From: Cycas panzhihuaensis
Taxonomy: Eukaryota; Cycadophyta
Assembly: GCA_023213395.1 (NCBI GenBank)
Contig: CM041465.1
Location: 138,763,741-138,827,740, forward strand
DNA: 64,000 nucleotides
Direction of reading: 5' to 3'
A program made the translations under genes and the position numbers. This document shows positions 1 through 11,400 of this stretch, piece after piece (the stretch's first letter is position 1; every line of letters begins with the position of its first letter). Below the pieces are notes generated by a model. That model ran no database searches. It saw only the letters and a list, made by a program, of their open reading frames with translations, and was not told the DNA's origin.

Positions 1-599
1 TGTCTGAAGTTTTTGACTTATGCTTTAGAAAGTAAACCCACACTTTATGTGAGAAATCATCAATGAATGACGAAATGGAGAAGATACAAGCACCAGAATC
101 TATTGAGGAGCTAGGTAGAACATCAAAATATGAAGGACTATAGACTTTGAATTGATGAAAAGATGTAGTACAACATAAAAGATAATAGGGAGGAGTATTG
201 CACTTCAACTCAACCTATCATAAACACAAGTATGAAGGAGAATTCATCTCAACACTTCACCTACAAGAGACACTTACAGTAGCATAACTCTAACTCCAAT
301 ACTACATACCAAAACATGAAAATAGGACTCCTTATAAAGGAGTTTGGACGATCACGATCTCACCACATGTCACTGATCAAGACTAAAAGACAAATCTGAT
401 TATGACTCTTCTATCCTCAAGGATAAGGATAGAGCCCAACAAAGTTGACTTCTCACAAGCACATGTGAGAAAGGTCACTACAAGACAAAAGACAATTTTA
501 TAATCAAACAAATGAACAGTTTAGGATAAAGGCCTAAAGTGACAAAAATACTAATACCTATGGTCAAGACTTAATGCTTAAGAAATGAAGGTTCTAACA
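1..599 (-). mobile_element. Element P: LTR-like end of a retroelement running off the left edge
   Basis: Read on the minus strand this stretch begins TGTTAGAACC at 599, like a copia LTR, and has a TATA-like TTTATAAG near 330-338. It interrupts copia fragment G, whose pre-integrase coding sequence resumes at 600. No coding sequence is visible in it. The other end lies outside the window, so it could be a solo LTR or one end of a longer element. A target-site duplication cannot be tested. Confidence 0.45.
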
Positions 600-698
600 A
601 TTTGCAACATTAATAATGAAATATGGCATTTCCAGTATAGACATATTGCAAGTAATAGGTTAAAAATGCTTAAAAGATTAAATATGGTTGATACATTA
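600..698 (+). pseudogene. Copia G, left fragment: pre-integrase zinc-binding region
   Basis: The translation reads like the copia GAG-pre-integrase domain (IWHFQYRHIASNRLKML). It matches copia N around 58,165-58,260 almost base for base. It stops at 'ggttgat' just before the 5' LTR of element A and continues at 16,637, so A inserted here. The 5-bp target duplication is catta (694-698) and gatta (16,637-16,641), with one mismatch. G is therefore the oldest visible layer of the left block and belongs to the N family. Confidence 0.75.
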
Positions 699-919
699 TG
701 TTAAAGGTAATGTTTTATCTAAGAAATTTAATGTTCTAAGACACCTAGGACTTGTTCTCTTTATAATGTAATAATAAGGGTCATGCATCATTCCCTCTTT
801 TCTCTTCGGGTGACAATTGGAAGACATGCATTGAATGATTGCCCAAGTCCTATACTGATTCTAACATACTTATAGAGGGTTCACCCTCATTAATGATCAA
901 AACTTGAAATCTTCTTACA
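699..919 (+). repeat. 5' LTR of copia A
   Basis: A 221-bp LTR starting TGTTAAAGG and ending TCTTACA. It aligns along its whole length to 16,423-16,636. The following bases, TTGTATTAGAGCAGG at 920, are a decayed primer-binding site for initiator Met-tRNA. Confidence 0.88.
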
Positions 920-1657
920 TTGTATTAGAGCAGGGAGAAACTGTCTCGCTGGGAATTTATTCTGTTATCCAAATTCTGACAAGGTCATTAGGGTTCCTAA
1001 GACAAATCATAAAAAGTCGGTCTAGTGAATTAAATCTCTGACATAGATTTTTAACAATCAAATTGAAGGGCGAATCATTTCAAAGGTAAAGTAATGCCAA
1101 AAGACTGCTATACGGACTCTGTATTGATTGTACTAACAAAAAAATTCAAAGTGCTCAAATTGTATTTAAATTTCACCAATGAGATCGTAGTAGCAAGGCC
1201 ATCATTTCTCTCTAAAGGCACAATCACGTTTGAGGCTGTTTTGACAAGGTTTTGACCAATTTTCTAAAAGTACGGGTTTGTGGAGATTTCTACAAATTTC
1301 TTCAAATCGAATATATTTTTCTAAGTAATACCTATACCAAAATAATCTGCTCTTCATCATGAGTCTTTTAAGACCAGATTAGAAGCCTCTCTCAAAAGAT
1401 ATTTTTTCTCTGAAGCATTTTTCACTTTAAACTCTAGCTGCCAGTTAGGGTTTCTTTTCTGTTTTCTGAGCAAACCAAACACTTTATAAAAAAATAGTTG
1501 CAAGTCTAAGATCCTTGTATCAAGTATTTCATTTTTGACCCCTCTTTCTTGAATTCCATACACCTGCAAAAATCCATACTTTTCTGTACAACGTATGGCC
1601 ATATGGTCCTAAGAGCCAACTCCTCTGTTTCTTTTCTCTATGATAAATAAATAAAAC
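920..1657 (+). other. Untranslated leader of copia A
   Basis: This lies between the primer-binding site and the gag start. It holds the CTGTACAACGTATGG motif (1,584-1,598) that recurs just upstream of gag in elements C, J, N and E. Open frames on the minus strand here have no family resemblance and are treated as chance. Confidence 0.6.
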
Positions 1658-2567
1658 ATGACCTCCTCTATTATAACTCTTTCGGAAGCAGACAAATTGA
1701 CTGAAACCAATTTTAGCCTTTGAAAGATCAAAATCGAAGGACTCCTAAGAGCCAAACATGCCTGGAAAATTGTAACCAGAGAATAAAAAGAACCCACAGA
1801 CCTTGTAGATTTGTTGAAATAGGAAGAAAGAAATAATAATGTTGTAGCCATTCTTAAGCTCTCAATTTCAAATCCTCTTCTAACTTATGTTGACAACATT
1901 GAAAAGTCCTCTAAAATCTGGAAAATAATATCTTCAATGTTTAGTCAGAAAAATGAAGCTCGCATAATTGATTTTAGAGAAGAGTTGTACAAACTTAGGA
2001 TGAGAGAATGTTAGAGAATGTCAGCCAATTTCAAATTTCATTGCAAATTTGACCAATGTTAAAAATGGTCTTCTTACAGCAGGAGATAAAATAACTGACA
2101 CTGAACTTGTGCATCTCGTGCCGAATAAATTGCCTAAATCATATGACAACATGGTCAACATGCTAACCGGTGGAGGACACATAGCAACAATGACCCTTAA
2201 TGCTCTTACAGGACACATGTTCAATCAAGAGCAAAGAAACAAGAGGTATGAAGAAGCGTTTATCACCAAACTGAATTTGAAAGGCTAAGGATGAGCTCAG
2301 TACAATCTTCAAACACATGGCAGAACACCAACTAGTACTAGAGGCCATTGGGTAGAACAAAGAGGTAGAGCAAGGTCCAATCCTCCACAAGATTTAAGAG
2401 TCTGCTTCAATTGTGGGAAACTGGGTCATTTTTTAAGCAACTGTAGAGCCTTTGATGTCTATCATCACTGTGGACAAATTGAACACTACCCATACCAGTG
2501 CTACCAAAGACGTGCAGAAATTCATAGAGGGAAGCAAATCACAGGAAACTACAGTAAGGAGCAAGAT
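1658..2567 (+). pseudogene. Copia A gag (capsid-nucleocapsid), broken
   Basis: The start is at ATG 1,658 by homology with gag of C (7,913) and J (38,851): SEADKLTETNFSL followed by KIKIEGLLRAKHAW. The codon for the conserved Trp before KIKIEG is TGA, a TGG to TGA change. Further stops and frameshifts lie at 1,780-2,050. The segment 2,049-2,288 (LVPNKLPKSYDNMV) reads well. From about 2,400 to 2,520 there are two zinc knuckles in tandem: CFNCGKLGHFLSNC (CX2CX4HX4C), then a second whose first Cys is lost. The protein would form the virus-like particle and bind element RNA. Confidence 0.75.
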
Positions 2568-3240
2568 GTGACAAAGGACAAGATTGAAACTATATTTGTA
2601 GTTGCCTTAACTACCAACAATGGAACAACAAAAGGCTGGTATGTCGATTCAGGGACCTCCAATCACCTGACTGAAGTAAAGGAACAGTTTGAAGTTCTAA
2701 AACCATATACTTTCAATAAATCAGTTGAACTAGGAGACAACTTTCCCCTTCACATAAAAGAAATCAAGATAATAGTTGGAAAATTGATGAAAATTTTTAA
2801 AAAATAAGCAATGTTCTCTTTGTACCCATAATGAAAAAAAAAAATCTCTTGTCAGTATCTCAATTGAGTGAAAAGAAGTTGAAGACCATATTTGATGAAA
2901 ATGGTCATTGCTTCATTTTAGATATGAAGAAAAACAACATTGTAATAGTTGAAGGAGTAAAATGCAACAGACTCTATAAGTTGCTCTCTAGTCCTATTTT
3001 GCCTGACAAAGGGCCTACCACACCTACATCTAATGTAAATTCACTAACTATAGCAAGTAATGTTGTTATTGAAGCTTGGCATTTGAAGTATGGACACATC
3101 TCACATGATAGATTAGAAAGATGAAAAAATTCAACAATGGTGAATGCATTAATAGACATCTCCTTTAACTCATTTGTATGGAAAAGTTGTATGCTGGAAA
3201 AACAAGATAGGACTCCTTTCACAAAAAAGCATGTGGCAAG
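2568..3240 (+). pseudogene. Copia A protease and pre-integrase region, broken
   Basis: WYVDSGTSNHLT at about 2,640 holds the aspartic protease DSG triad, here intact. The segment 2,831-3,124 reads LLSVSQLSEKKLKTIF and then WHLKYGHISHDRLER, the GAG-pre-integrase HHCC region. A frameshift after 2,805 and a stop at 3,122 separate the pieces. The protease would cleave the Gag-Pol polyprotein. The order matches copia, not gypsy. Confidence 0.78.
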
Positions 3241-4010
3241 CACAAAACAAGTCGGATCTAGTTCATATAGACCTCTGTGGTCCTATCACACCTAACACAA
3301 TAAATGGCGCACAATACTTTCTTTCATTTATATAAAAAAACATGGGTTTTTCTATTTAGCAAAACAAAAGTACTTGATTACTTCAAGGAATTCAAGGCAA
3401 AAGCAGAACTAGAAAGTAATCAAAAAATCAAATGTGTTCATTCTAATGGTAGGGGAGAGTATGTGTGCAAAGAATTTCTTCATTTCTATAAACTTCACGG
3501 GATTCGCAGGGAAGTTACTACTCCCTACACGCCACAGTCAAATGGTGTAGCAAAAAGAATGAATAGGATTGTTTTGGAAATAGCACGGTATCTGATACAT
3601 GACAGACAAATCACCAAAACATATTGGGCAGAAATAGTAAACACTAGTGTTTATTTGATCAGCAGAGTCCAACTCAAGTCTTGGATAAGGTGACACCTGA
3701 AGAAGCATGGACAGGCCAGAAACCAAACGTGAGTCATCTCAAAGTCTTTGGTTGTAAAACATATGTGCACATTCCAGACAAAAAGCGAACTAAACTGAAT
3801 AGCAAAAGCATAGAGTGTATAATGGTAGGGTACAACAATCGTTCAAAAGCATATAGATGCTTTGTTCCAAAAACCAACAAATTCTTTGTAAGTCGAGATA
3901 TAGTATTTGATGAAGGCCTAGATTGTAGCAAGACAATATGCCAAGAAATAAACACAACAACTGATAGTGTTGCAAAACTAAATACAATTCAATGAGATCA
4001 AGAATCAAAA
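3241..4010 (+). pseudogene. Copia A integrase, broken and catalytically mutated
   Basis: The core starts at HIDLCGPITP (about 3,265), carrying the first catalytic Asp. The second motif, normally RSDGGGEY, reads HSNGRGEY (Asp to Asn). The third, normally NGVAERMNR, reads NGVAKRMNR (Glu to Lys). Both are G to A changes. The C-terminal part (3,681-3,995) has VTPEEAWTGQKPNVSHLKVFGC and SIECIMVGYNN in another frame. Integrase would insert the cDNA; this copy could not. Confidence 0.82.
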
Positions 4011-4775
4011 ATTACCACAGAAAATATTGATTCAAGAAATGAGTTCATTGAAGAAGGGCCATCTGACAGCAATTAGACGAATCATTCCACCACTGCAGAA
4101 GAAGAAGAACCAAGGCCAGTACAAGAGAAATTGAGTTCTAAGAAGATATCAAAATGGTATCTTAAGACTCTTGAAAAAGCAAAAGGAGAAGTATTTGAAC
4201 GTAGAACAAGGTCTCAAAGACCTCAAGTACTGATCTGTTTCATTAAGCCCAACACATTTGAAGAAGCAAACCAACATTCAATATGGAAAACAACAACAGA
4301 TGCTGAGATAGCAGTTATTTCCAAAAATGAAACCTGGGAATTGGTTGAACCCCCAAAAGACAAACCCATTGTAAATTGCAAGTGGGTATACAAAGAAAAA
4401 AGAAAGTAAAATGGTGAAGTTGAAAAGTACAAAGCAAGATTGGTGGAACAAGGATATACACAAACAACTAGAATAGATTACGAAAAGACATTCTCACCGG
4501 TGGTAAAATTAAACACTATGAGAATGATAATTGCAATAGTTGCCCAACAAGGATGGAAAATTTCCCAGCTAGATGTAAAAAGCTCCTTTTTAAATGGGGA
4601 TCTTCAAGAAGAACTTTACATGCATCAACTCGAAGGCTATATCAAATCTAGATAGGAGAAATTGGTCTACAAACTGAAGAAAGCATTATATCAGCTTAAG
4701 CAAGCACCAAGAGCTTGGTATGCAAAACTAGACAAATATCTCATCCAAAACAACTTTCACAAATGTGAGTCTGAG
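4011..4775 (+). pseudogene. Copia A reverse transcriptase, N-terminal part
   Basis: A low-complexity acidic linker (4,011-4,130) is followed by KWYLKTLEKAKGE, then VNCKWVYK, LDVKSSFLNGDL and ALYQLKQAPRAWYAKL, all standard copia RT motifs. In-frame TAA (4,408) and TAG (4,653) stops interrupt it. Coding is cut at 4,775, after KCESE, by the left LTR of gypsy B. It resumes at 15,401 with the YVDD region. Confidence 0.83.
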
Positions 4776-5306
4776 TGTAGTGAAAACTTTTATCTTATTT
4801 CAGAAATAACACAGGAATTCACATATACTGATCTAACACATGCTCATATAGGTCTTATTAAGTAAAGATGAGTATTAAAAATACACCTGAAACGCAAGAG
4901 TAAAGCAATGGAAATCGTACAAATAGAAAGCAAATATATCATCCAAAATAATACTGGAAAGTATGATATACAACAAAAAGTTTTGACTAGATGCTTATCC
5001 CTTCGAGGCCGGAATCCTCCACATATCTCAGACCAAGAGGCCGAGCCAACTACAGCGCTAGAGCCAAAATATGGAAGAGAGATCCAACCGAAAAATGATG
5101 CCCTAGAATGAGGGCTTTGATTCCTATTTATTATGGTCAACTTTTATCTCGCTTGAAGTCGACCAGAACCTAGGGTTTTGTGCCCAATCCCATGACATGG
5201 AAGTTGGCCAGAAGACAGCCTCATAGGTTGACCAATACTCACATTCTTGAGCTCAGCGCTGGGGTTTTAAGTCGGATGGCAGGCCCCTAAAGAGAGGGAT
5301 TTCTCA
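4776..5306 (-). repeat. 3' LTR of gypsy B (left copy)
   Basis: A 531-bp LTR aligning end to end with 14,870-15,400. In plus orientation it runs from TGTAGTGAAAAC to GGATTTCTCA. It truncates the RT reading frame of copia A. Confidence 0.9.
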
Positions 5307-6600
5307 ATTGTCTTGTTCGAATTTGCCTAGTGCGAGTATCCCCTCTGGTTCTAGTATAATCTTTTCTTCTTCATTGAGTTCTGGCAAGGATGTCTATGGT
5401 ACTATTTTGTCACTGATCTTTTTCTTCAGGCATGAAACATGAAAAGTGTCGTGGATCTTGCTTGTTGTCGGTGGCTTAAGTTTGTAGGCTACTTCCTCGG
5501 TTCTGTCAAGTACTTGATATTGTCCAAAATATCAAGGAGTGAGCTTTTGTGTATTCATCTTACTCAATGATGTCTGTTTGTATGGTTGCAATCGGAGGAA
5601 AACCCAGTCGTCCTTCTGGAAGCTCCTTTCGAACCGTTGTGCATCTGCTTGTTGCTTCATTCTGTTCCTTACCACTGCCAAATTATCCTTAAGAATTCTA
5701 ACCATGTCTTCCATCTACTTTTGGTGTTCTTAGACAGCTTGAACCTAGGACGATCTGTTCCATGTCAATAAAGATGATGGTTGGTATCCGTAAAGAGCTT
5801 GGAAAGGTGTCATCTTGGTGGAAGAGTGGTATGTTGTATTATACCACCACTCGACTAAGTGCAACCACCTGTGCCATTGGTTTTGTTTATCCGAGCAAAA
5901 ATTCCTCAAATAGTCTTTTAAACATTTGTTGACTATTTCTATTTGTCCATCCATTTGAGGATGATAAGCTATGCTCATGTGCAATTTCGTGCCTACAATT
6001 TTGAATAAGTCCTTCCAAAATTTGCTAATGAACTTTGGGTCCCTATCGCTTACAATAGTTTTAGGAAACCCGTGTAATCTATGGATTTCTTTCATATATA
6101 GTTCTACAACGTTGCTTGCCTTTATTGTTGACTATAGCCCTCGAAAATGACTATATTTTGTTAATCTATTGACCATGACAAAGATAGAATCTTTACCTTT
6201 TGATTTTGAGAGACCTACAATAAAATCGATTGAAATTTCTTCCCACTTTTGGTTGGGAATGGATAGGGGTTGTAGTAGATCAGGGGTCTTTACACATTCT
6301 ACCTTGTTTTGTTGACAAGCATCACATTCTATCACGAATTTTTAAATGTCTGATTTCAAGCCATTCCAAAAGTATGATGCTTTATCTTTCGATATGTCTT
6401 GTCTATACAACTGTGGCCTGCCTCTAGGACCGAATGTGCTTCTTGCAATATAATTTCTTTTAATTTGGAATTTTTGGGAATACAGATTTTGTCATTCCTA
6501 AGAATCCGATCGCCCTTTTGCTGGTACCTATCTGAATTGCTTCCCTTGATGTTATCTAAAAGTTTTTGGTATCTTGGATCTGCCATATATTTATTCAGTT
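5307..6600 (-). pseudogene. Gypsy B integrase and C-terminal tail, broken
   Basis: Read leftwards from 6,586, the zinc-binding region reads HSVLEAGHSCIDKTYRKIK. After a stop come CDACQQNKVEC and ISIDFIVGLSKSKGKDSIFV (6,132-6,335), the start of the catalytic core with its first Asp. The segment 5,745-6,095 has VSDRDPKFISKFWKDLF (second Asp) and AYHPQMDGQIEIVNK (third residue Glu retained). The segment 5,532-5,714 continues as the GPY/F-side region. The end at about 5,410-5,480 reads HVSCLKKKISDKIVP. Three or more stops or frameshifts break it. Confidence 0.82.
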
Positions 6601-6680
6601 ATGAGGGATTTTAACCATGAGGGTGTAATTGTTGAGATCAACTGCAATGAAGGACCTTCCTTTATTTCATCTGGGATTCG

Positions 6681-6993
6681 TTATAATGTGTCTACTATAA
6701 TATTCTTTTTGCCTTTCTTATATACTATCGTGAAGTCAAAATTCTGCAACTTACTAACCCATTTTTGTTGGTCATTGGGCAATGTCTTCTGTCTGAGGAA
6801 GTATTTCAGACTATCATGATTTGTGCGCACTTGAAATGAATTCCCCAATAGATATTGTCGCCATTGTTGGATGGCATGCATGATTGCGAGCATCTCCTTA
6901 TCACAAATTGGTTTGAGTTTTTCTCGGTTATTCAACTTCCAATTCTTATAAGCTACTGGTCATTCATCTTATAGAGTAAGACTGCCCCTAATA
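6681..6993 (-). pseudogene. Gypsy B RNase H, C-terminal half
   Basis: The segment 6,681-6,935 reads MLAIMHAIQQWRQYLLG, VRTNHDSLKYFLRQ and LQNFDFTIVYKKGKKN, the gypsy RNase H end. Upstream at 6,940-6,990 is a LGAVLLYKMNDQ-like stretch. It joins in sense to ECDASGIGI at 12,170-12,200, so C inserted inside this domain. Confidence 0.8.
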
Positions 6994-7190
6994 TGTTAGA
7001 ACATAATGTTTTATCTAGGAATGTTCTCTTGAGGGTTATGTTAAAACCCCTCTTCATGTATTTCTAGACAAGTATCTGACACATGGCATTCATACTCATG
7101 TCGGTTACAATGTACAAATTGTATATATATATACTCAATCTTTCATAATAGATCATCAAACTTTCTGATAATAATCTTCTTATTTCTATA
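6994..7190 (+). repeat. 5' LTR of copia C
   Basis: A 197-bp LTR, TGTTAGAACA to TTTCTATA (final CA mutated to TA), aligned to 11,976-12,169. TGGTATCAAAGC at 7,191-7,202 is the primer-binding site. A TATATATATA stretch near 7,123-7,133 may be the TATA box. Confidence 0.88.
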
Positions 7191-7202
7191 TGGTATCAAA
7201 GC

Positions 7203-7912
7203 AAGCCTGCCTGGATGCCTGAAAAGAAGACCCAAAAGTTGCAGTTAAGGATTCTGAGTCAGAACGAAGCCAGAGAAGTTGGAGTAAGGATTCTGAGTCA
7301 AAACGAAGCTCGATCAATTTGAAACTCAAGGAGGACAAAGGACAGAGTCTTATCTTTTAGAAGAAGATTTAGTGTGCCGCAATTATTGCCTATACGGACT
7401 TGTACGGTCACGAAAATTTCAACCTTTCCAAATTTCAATGAAACTTAGTCTGTCAATACGGACAACACTTTTCTCTTATATTGTGAAATCATTTGAAACC
7501 ATTTTTGGGGTCTTTTACCCATTTTTCTAGCCATGCAGGATTTGGAGGAAAATCTTAGATTTCTTCTTAGATCTAACATAAATCTTGGTAAAATCTGTTC
7601 AAATACATTATGTCCATTAGTACTAAAGCTTTGAATCCACTTTTGTTACCTTTAATTGAAGATTCAAAGAGATTTAAAGAGTTTTTCATCAAAACCCTAG
7701 CAACCCCTTTAGTTTTTTTGGGCCTGTTTTCTCATAATCCAAAAGGAATTTTTAAAAAATAATTTCAAATTCATAATCCTCAATCAAAGATCTAACTTTT
7801 GAGATAACTCTTGTTCGATTCCATACACTTCGATTTCCATACGGAAATTCGTACAATCGTATGGACATACTCAGTTTTAGACCTCAGTTTTTTAATTTCT
7901 CTAATTTTTAAG
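7203..7912 (+). other. Untranslated leader of copia C
   Basis: A roughly 0.7-kb leader. It holds a tandem echo of GGATTCTGAGTCA (near 7,250 and 7,288), TATACGGACTTGTACGGTCA (near 7,391), and the shared motif GTACAATCGTATGG (7,851-7,864) about 49 bases before the gag ATG. Confidence 0.6.
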
Positions 7913-8284
7913 ATGGCTTCTACTGTATTGGCTCTGTCAGAACTGGACAAATTAACTACATCCAACTATCATGTTTGGAAAATCAAAATAGAGACTCTTT
8001 TGAGAGCCAAAATTCCCTGGAAAATAGCCATAGGCCTTGAAGAAAAAATAGACGAAGATGACTTAGACTTTCCCAGTTATGAAGAAAGGAATAACGCTAG
8101 CCTAATTACATTAAAGTTGTCTATATCAGATCCTCTTCTTGTTTATGTCGACAAACCGAATTCATCTTCCGAAATATGACAGTTGTTTGAAAACATGTAT
8201 GGACAAAAAAATAGAGCTCGAATCATAGCTCTGAAAAATGATTTGTTTAAATTACATATGAAGGAATCAGAAACAAATTCGATT
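7913..8284 (+). pseudogene. Copia C gag, N-terminal part
   Basis: The start is at ATG 7,913: MASTVLALSELDKLTTSNYH, then VWKIKIETLLRAKIPWKIA. It is open to the TGA at 8,177 and recognisable in the same sense to about 8,284 (RARIIALKNDLFKLHMKESE). It is close to J gag at 38,851. Beyond 8,285 identity to J collapses although the order of sequence is kept. Confidence 0.78.
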
Positions 8285-9045
8285 TCTTCATAGTAATTTT
8301 GATTTGATGACTTGATGAATTTGTTGTGGGCCCCAAAAAGAAGAACAAGAAAATAAAATAGGTGGCAGCAAAGCTAGCAAGATCATGTGATGTGATAAAA
8401 TACGATCATCAATAATGCAATAATCATCAATCATATGAATATGACATTTGATTATAGGGAATTGCTTTTGAGACAGAACAAGAAAAGAGGTATGAAGAGA
8501 CCTCCAAGAAGATTGTCACATTGATGAAAAAACTTGACCTGACCGAGGTGATGGTGATCAATAGTGGAGGGGCTAAAAACAAAAACACAACACCGTATAG
8601 AGAGGGAGGAGGAGATACCGTGGAAGCAAGGGTATCATCATACAAGGCAAGAATTCAAAGTATGCTTCAAATGGAAGAGATAGAGACATTATTCCATTTG
8701 ACAGTAGAGCCTTTGACATACATTACCCATTGCGGCCAGTCTAGACATTATCATAATGTCCTAAGAGAGAAGAAGAAAATTAAAAAGAAGCAAAAGTCTG
8801 CAATCAACAAAGAAAAAAGAGATAATGACAATGAAATGTCATCAGATTCATTCTCAAAGCTGAGTTTGTTTGGTATATTGAGATGAGGATGTATATATGG
8901 ACTCCATGGGATGATATTGATAAAGGATTGAGAGGAGGACACATCTGTTTTACCTAGGGATAAACTTTCTCAAATAATCAAGGAATTAGGAACTCCAAAT
9001 ATCAATAAAAAGGAGGGATCAATTGAAAATAAAAATAAAAAAAAA

Positions 9046-9094
<49 letters not shown>

Positions 9095-9446
9095 CTGAAA
9101 AGAAAAACCTAAAAGAAATGTTTGACAATGTTTTGATGGAAAATTTCTTGTGATAAAAAAAAAATAAAAAAAAATTAGTTACTTTAAAAAAGAAGATCTC
9201 TATAATCATCATCTCTATAAAGGTAATATTCCTATAATTTATATCAATAAATAATTTTCATAATAAATAATTTTTCTATTAATGCAATGCGCTACATAAA
9301 AATTTAAATAATCTCTCATGTGAAAAAATGAATAGTTGGTGGTCTTCTTATGTAAATTGTTTAGCTGTAGAAATTTGTATTCATGTAAAAAGTAAAAGTG
9401 ATCATTTAAGGTAAAACATCATTTTAGTGGGAAAAACAAGTTTGGG
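8285..9446 (+). other. Corrupted tract in copia C in place of gag C-terminus, protease and pre-integrase
   Basis: This tract lines up in order with J 39,221-40,460, with landmarks kept: TTTCTTCAT at the left edge, CAAGAAAAGAGGTATGAAGA (J: CAAGAGGTATGAAGA), AGCCTTTGACAT..CATTGCGG of the zinc-knuckle region, and GGTGCTAGG at the right edge. In between, similarity is patchy. A and T are strongly enriched, and a run of 43 A lies at 9,049-9,091. No protease DSG or HHCC motif can be read. The flanks on both sides look normal. Confidence 0.6.
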
Positions 9447-10290
9447 GTGGTCTCCTCTATCAATGGTGCTAGGTTTTTTTTAACCTTCATTGATGATTTC
9501 TCTAGGAAAACTTGGATTTATTTTCTCCTTTGTAAATTTGAAGTCTTCAAGAAATTTAAAAACTTTAAAGCAAAAGCCGAATTGGAGTTTAGAGCAAAGA
9601 GAAAATGCATTAGATCAGATGGTGGAGGTGAATACATCTCGAAAGACTTCTTAAACATTTGCAAAGCTCAAGGGATTCGAAGACAACTTATAACTTCATA
9701 TACACCTCAGCCCAATGGGGTTGCGGAGCAAATGAACAGAATGATCATGGAAATGGCTCAATGCATGTTTGAAGAAAGTCAGATTACAAAGATCTATTGG
9801 GCTGAAGTAGTCAAAACAGTCGAATATCTCATAAATAGAAGTCCTACAAAGGTTCTGGATCAAATCACTCCAAAGGAAGCATGGACTGGAGTCAAACCGA
9901 ATGTAAGTAATCTAAAAATCTTTGGATGCAAAGCCTTTGTTCATATTCTAGATAAAACGAGATCAAATCTAGATTCAAAAAGCATAGAATGTATAATGGT
10001 GGGCTATAGTATAAACTCAAAGGCCTACAAATGCATAGACCCTAAAACAAATAAGGTCTGTATAAGTAAAGACGCTGAATTCAATGAGCTTGATCTCATA
10101 AAAGACACATTAATGCAACAGCTGATTGATGAGACTCCTAAAAAACAATTTCAATCTCCTATTGAAAATTTTTTTGAAATCACATCAGAAGACATAAAGA
10201 CAAAAAACTCAAAGAGGGCATCTCAGGAAGTATCTACTAATAAAGAGGTAGAATCACCTTTTATTGAGACAAGCATAGGCAATGAAGAAG
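9447..10290 (+). pseudogene. Copia C integrase
   Basis: One open frame runs from 9,447 to 10,469. It begins inside the integrase core (SINGARFFLTFIDDFSRKTW) and has RSDGGGEYISKDF with the second catalytic Asp and NGVAEQMNRM with the Glu. The C-terminal TPKEAWTGVKPNVSNLKIFG and SIECIMVGYS follow. The first catalytic Asp region lies in the corrupted tract and cannot be read. The frame continues as the hydrophilic linker to RT. Confidence 0.82.
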
Positions 10291-11400
10291 AAGAAGGTAA
10301 GAAAGGAAAAAGGGTACCAAGATGGTATCTCAAAACCATTGAAGAAAGCAAAGAAGAGGTATATGACCACAAAACAAGATGCCAAAAGCATCATGCTCTT
10401 TTCACAAATGTGGAGCCGCAATCATTCAAAGAGACTATAAAGGACACCAAGAATGGGAAGCTGCAATGAATGAAAAAATGGAGTCAATTTCCAGAAATCA
10501 AACTTGGGAAATAATAAATCTACCCCCAGGAAAACCAGTGGTAAATTGTAAATGGGTGTTCAAAGTCAAAGAAAATGTCAGTGGAGGAATAAGTTAATAC
10601 AAGACAAGACTAGTTGCCAAAGGATACACCCAGACTCCAAGGATAGATTACGAAGAGACCCTTTCTCCAGTGGCCAAACTAGACACTGTAAGAATAGTAA
10701 TAGAACTTGCAGCTCAAAACAACTGGAAGATTTACCATTTGGATGTAAATAGTGCTTTCTTAAACGATGATCTTGAGGAAGAAGTTTATATGAAACAACC
10801 TGAGGGCTTTATTCAACCTAGAAAAGAAAATTTAGTGTGCAAATTAAAAAAGGCATTGTATGGATTTAAACAAGCTCCAAGAGCCTGGTACAGTAAATTG
10901 GATAAATATCTAATTCAGAATGGTTTTACCATATGCAATTTAGATTCTAGCTTGTATACCAAAAGAAGACAAGGATTGATAATAGTTATCATTGTTTATG
11001 TGGATGATATGATCCTCACTAGAAGTGATACTGAATCAATAGAAAATATAAGGTTGTAATTAAAAAGAAGCTTTGAGATGACTGACTTAGGGCTACTAAA
11101 CTACTATCTGGGGATAGAAGTAAGATAGGAAAAAGACTCAATCTCCTTGTCCCAGAGCAAATACTTCAAGAATCAATTATTTTAATTTAGAATGGAAGAG
11201 AGTAACACTTGTATCACACCTATGGAAGTAGGGTGTGATCTTACTCCAGATAAAGATGAACCTGTTGTTGATGAAACTCTCTACAAGCAATTAATAAGTG
11301 GTCTAATATATCTCACAGCAACTAGACCTAGCATTTCATATTCAGTGAGTCTAGTTTCAAGTTATATACAGGATCCCAGGATAAGGCACTGAAAAGTAGC
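10291..11400 (+). pseudogene. Copia C reverse transcriptase, several frames
   Basis: PRWYLKTIEESKEE leads into WEIINLPPGKPVVNCKWVF, LDVNSAFLNDDLEEEVYMK, ALYGFKQAPRAWYSKLDK and IVYVDDMILTR (catalytic Asp pair intact, about 10,995). A stop at 10,595 (TAA) and a frame change near 10,460 split it. It then runs to DLTPDKDEPVVDETLYKQLI and LIYLTATRPSISYSV at 11,200-11,350. Confidence 0.84.

Noticed and set aside
9049-9091. 43-base A run as a LINE or SINE tail
   Set aside because: The sequence on both sides stays colinear with copia J pol, and no element body or target duplication adjoins the run.
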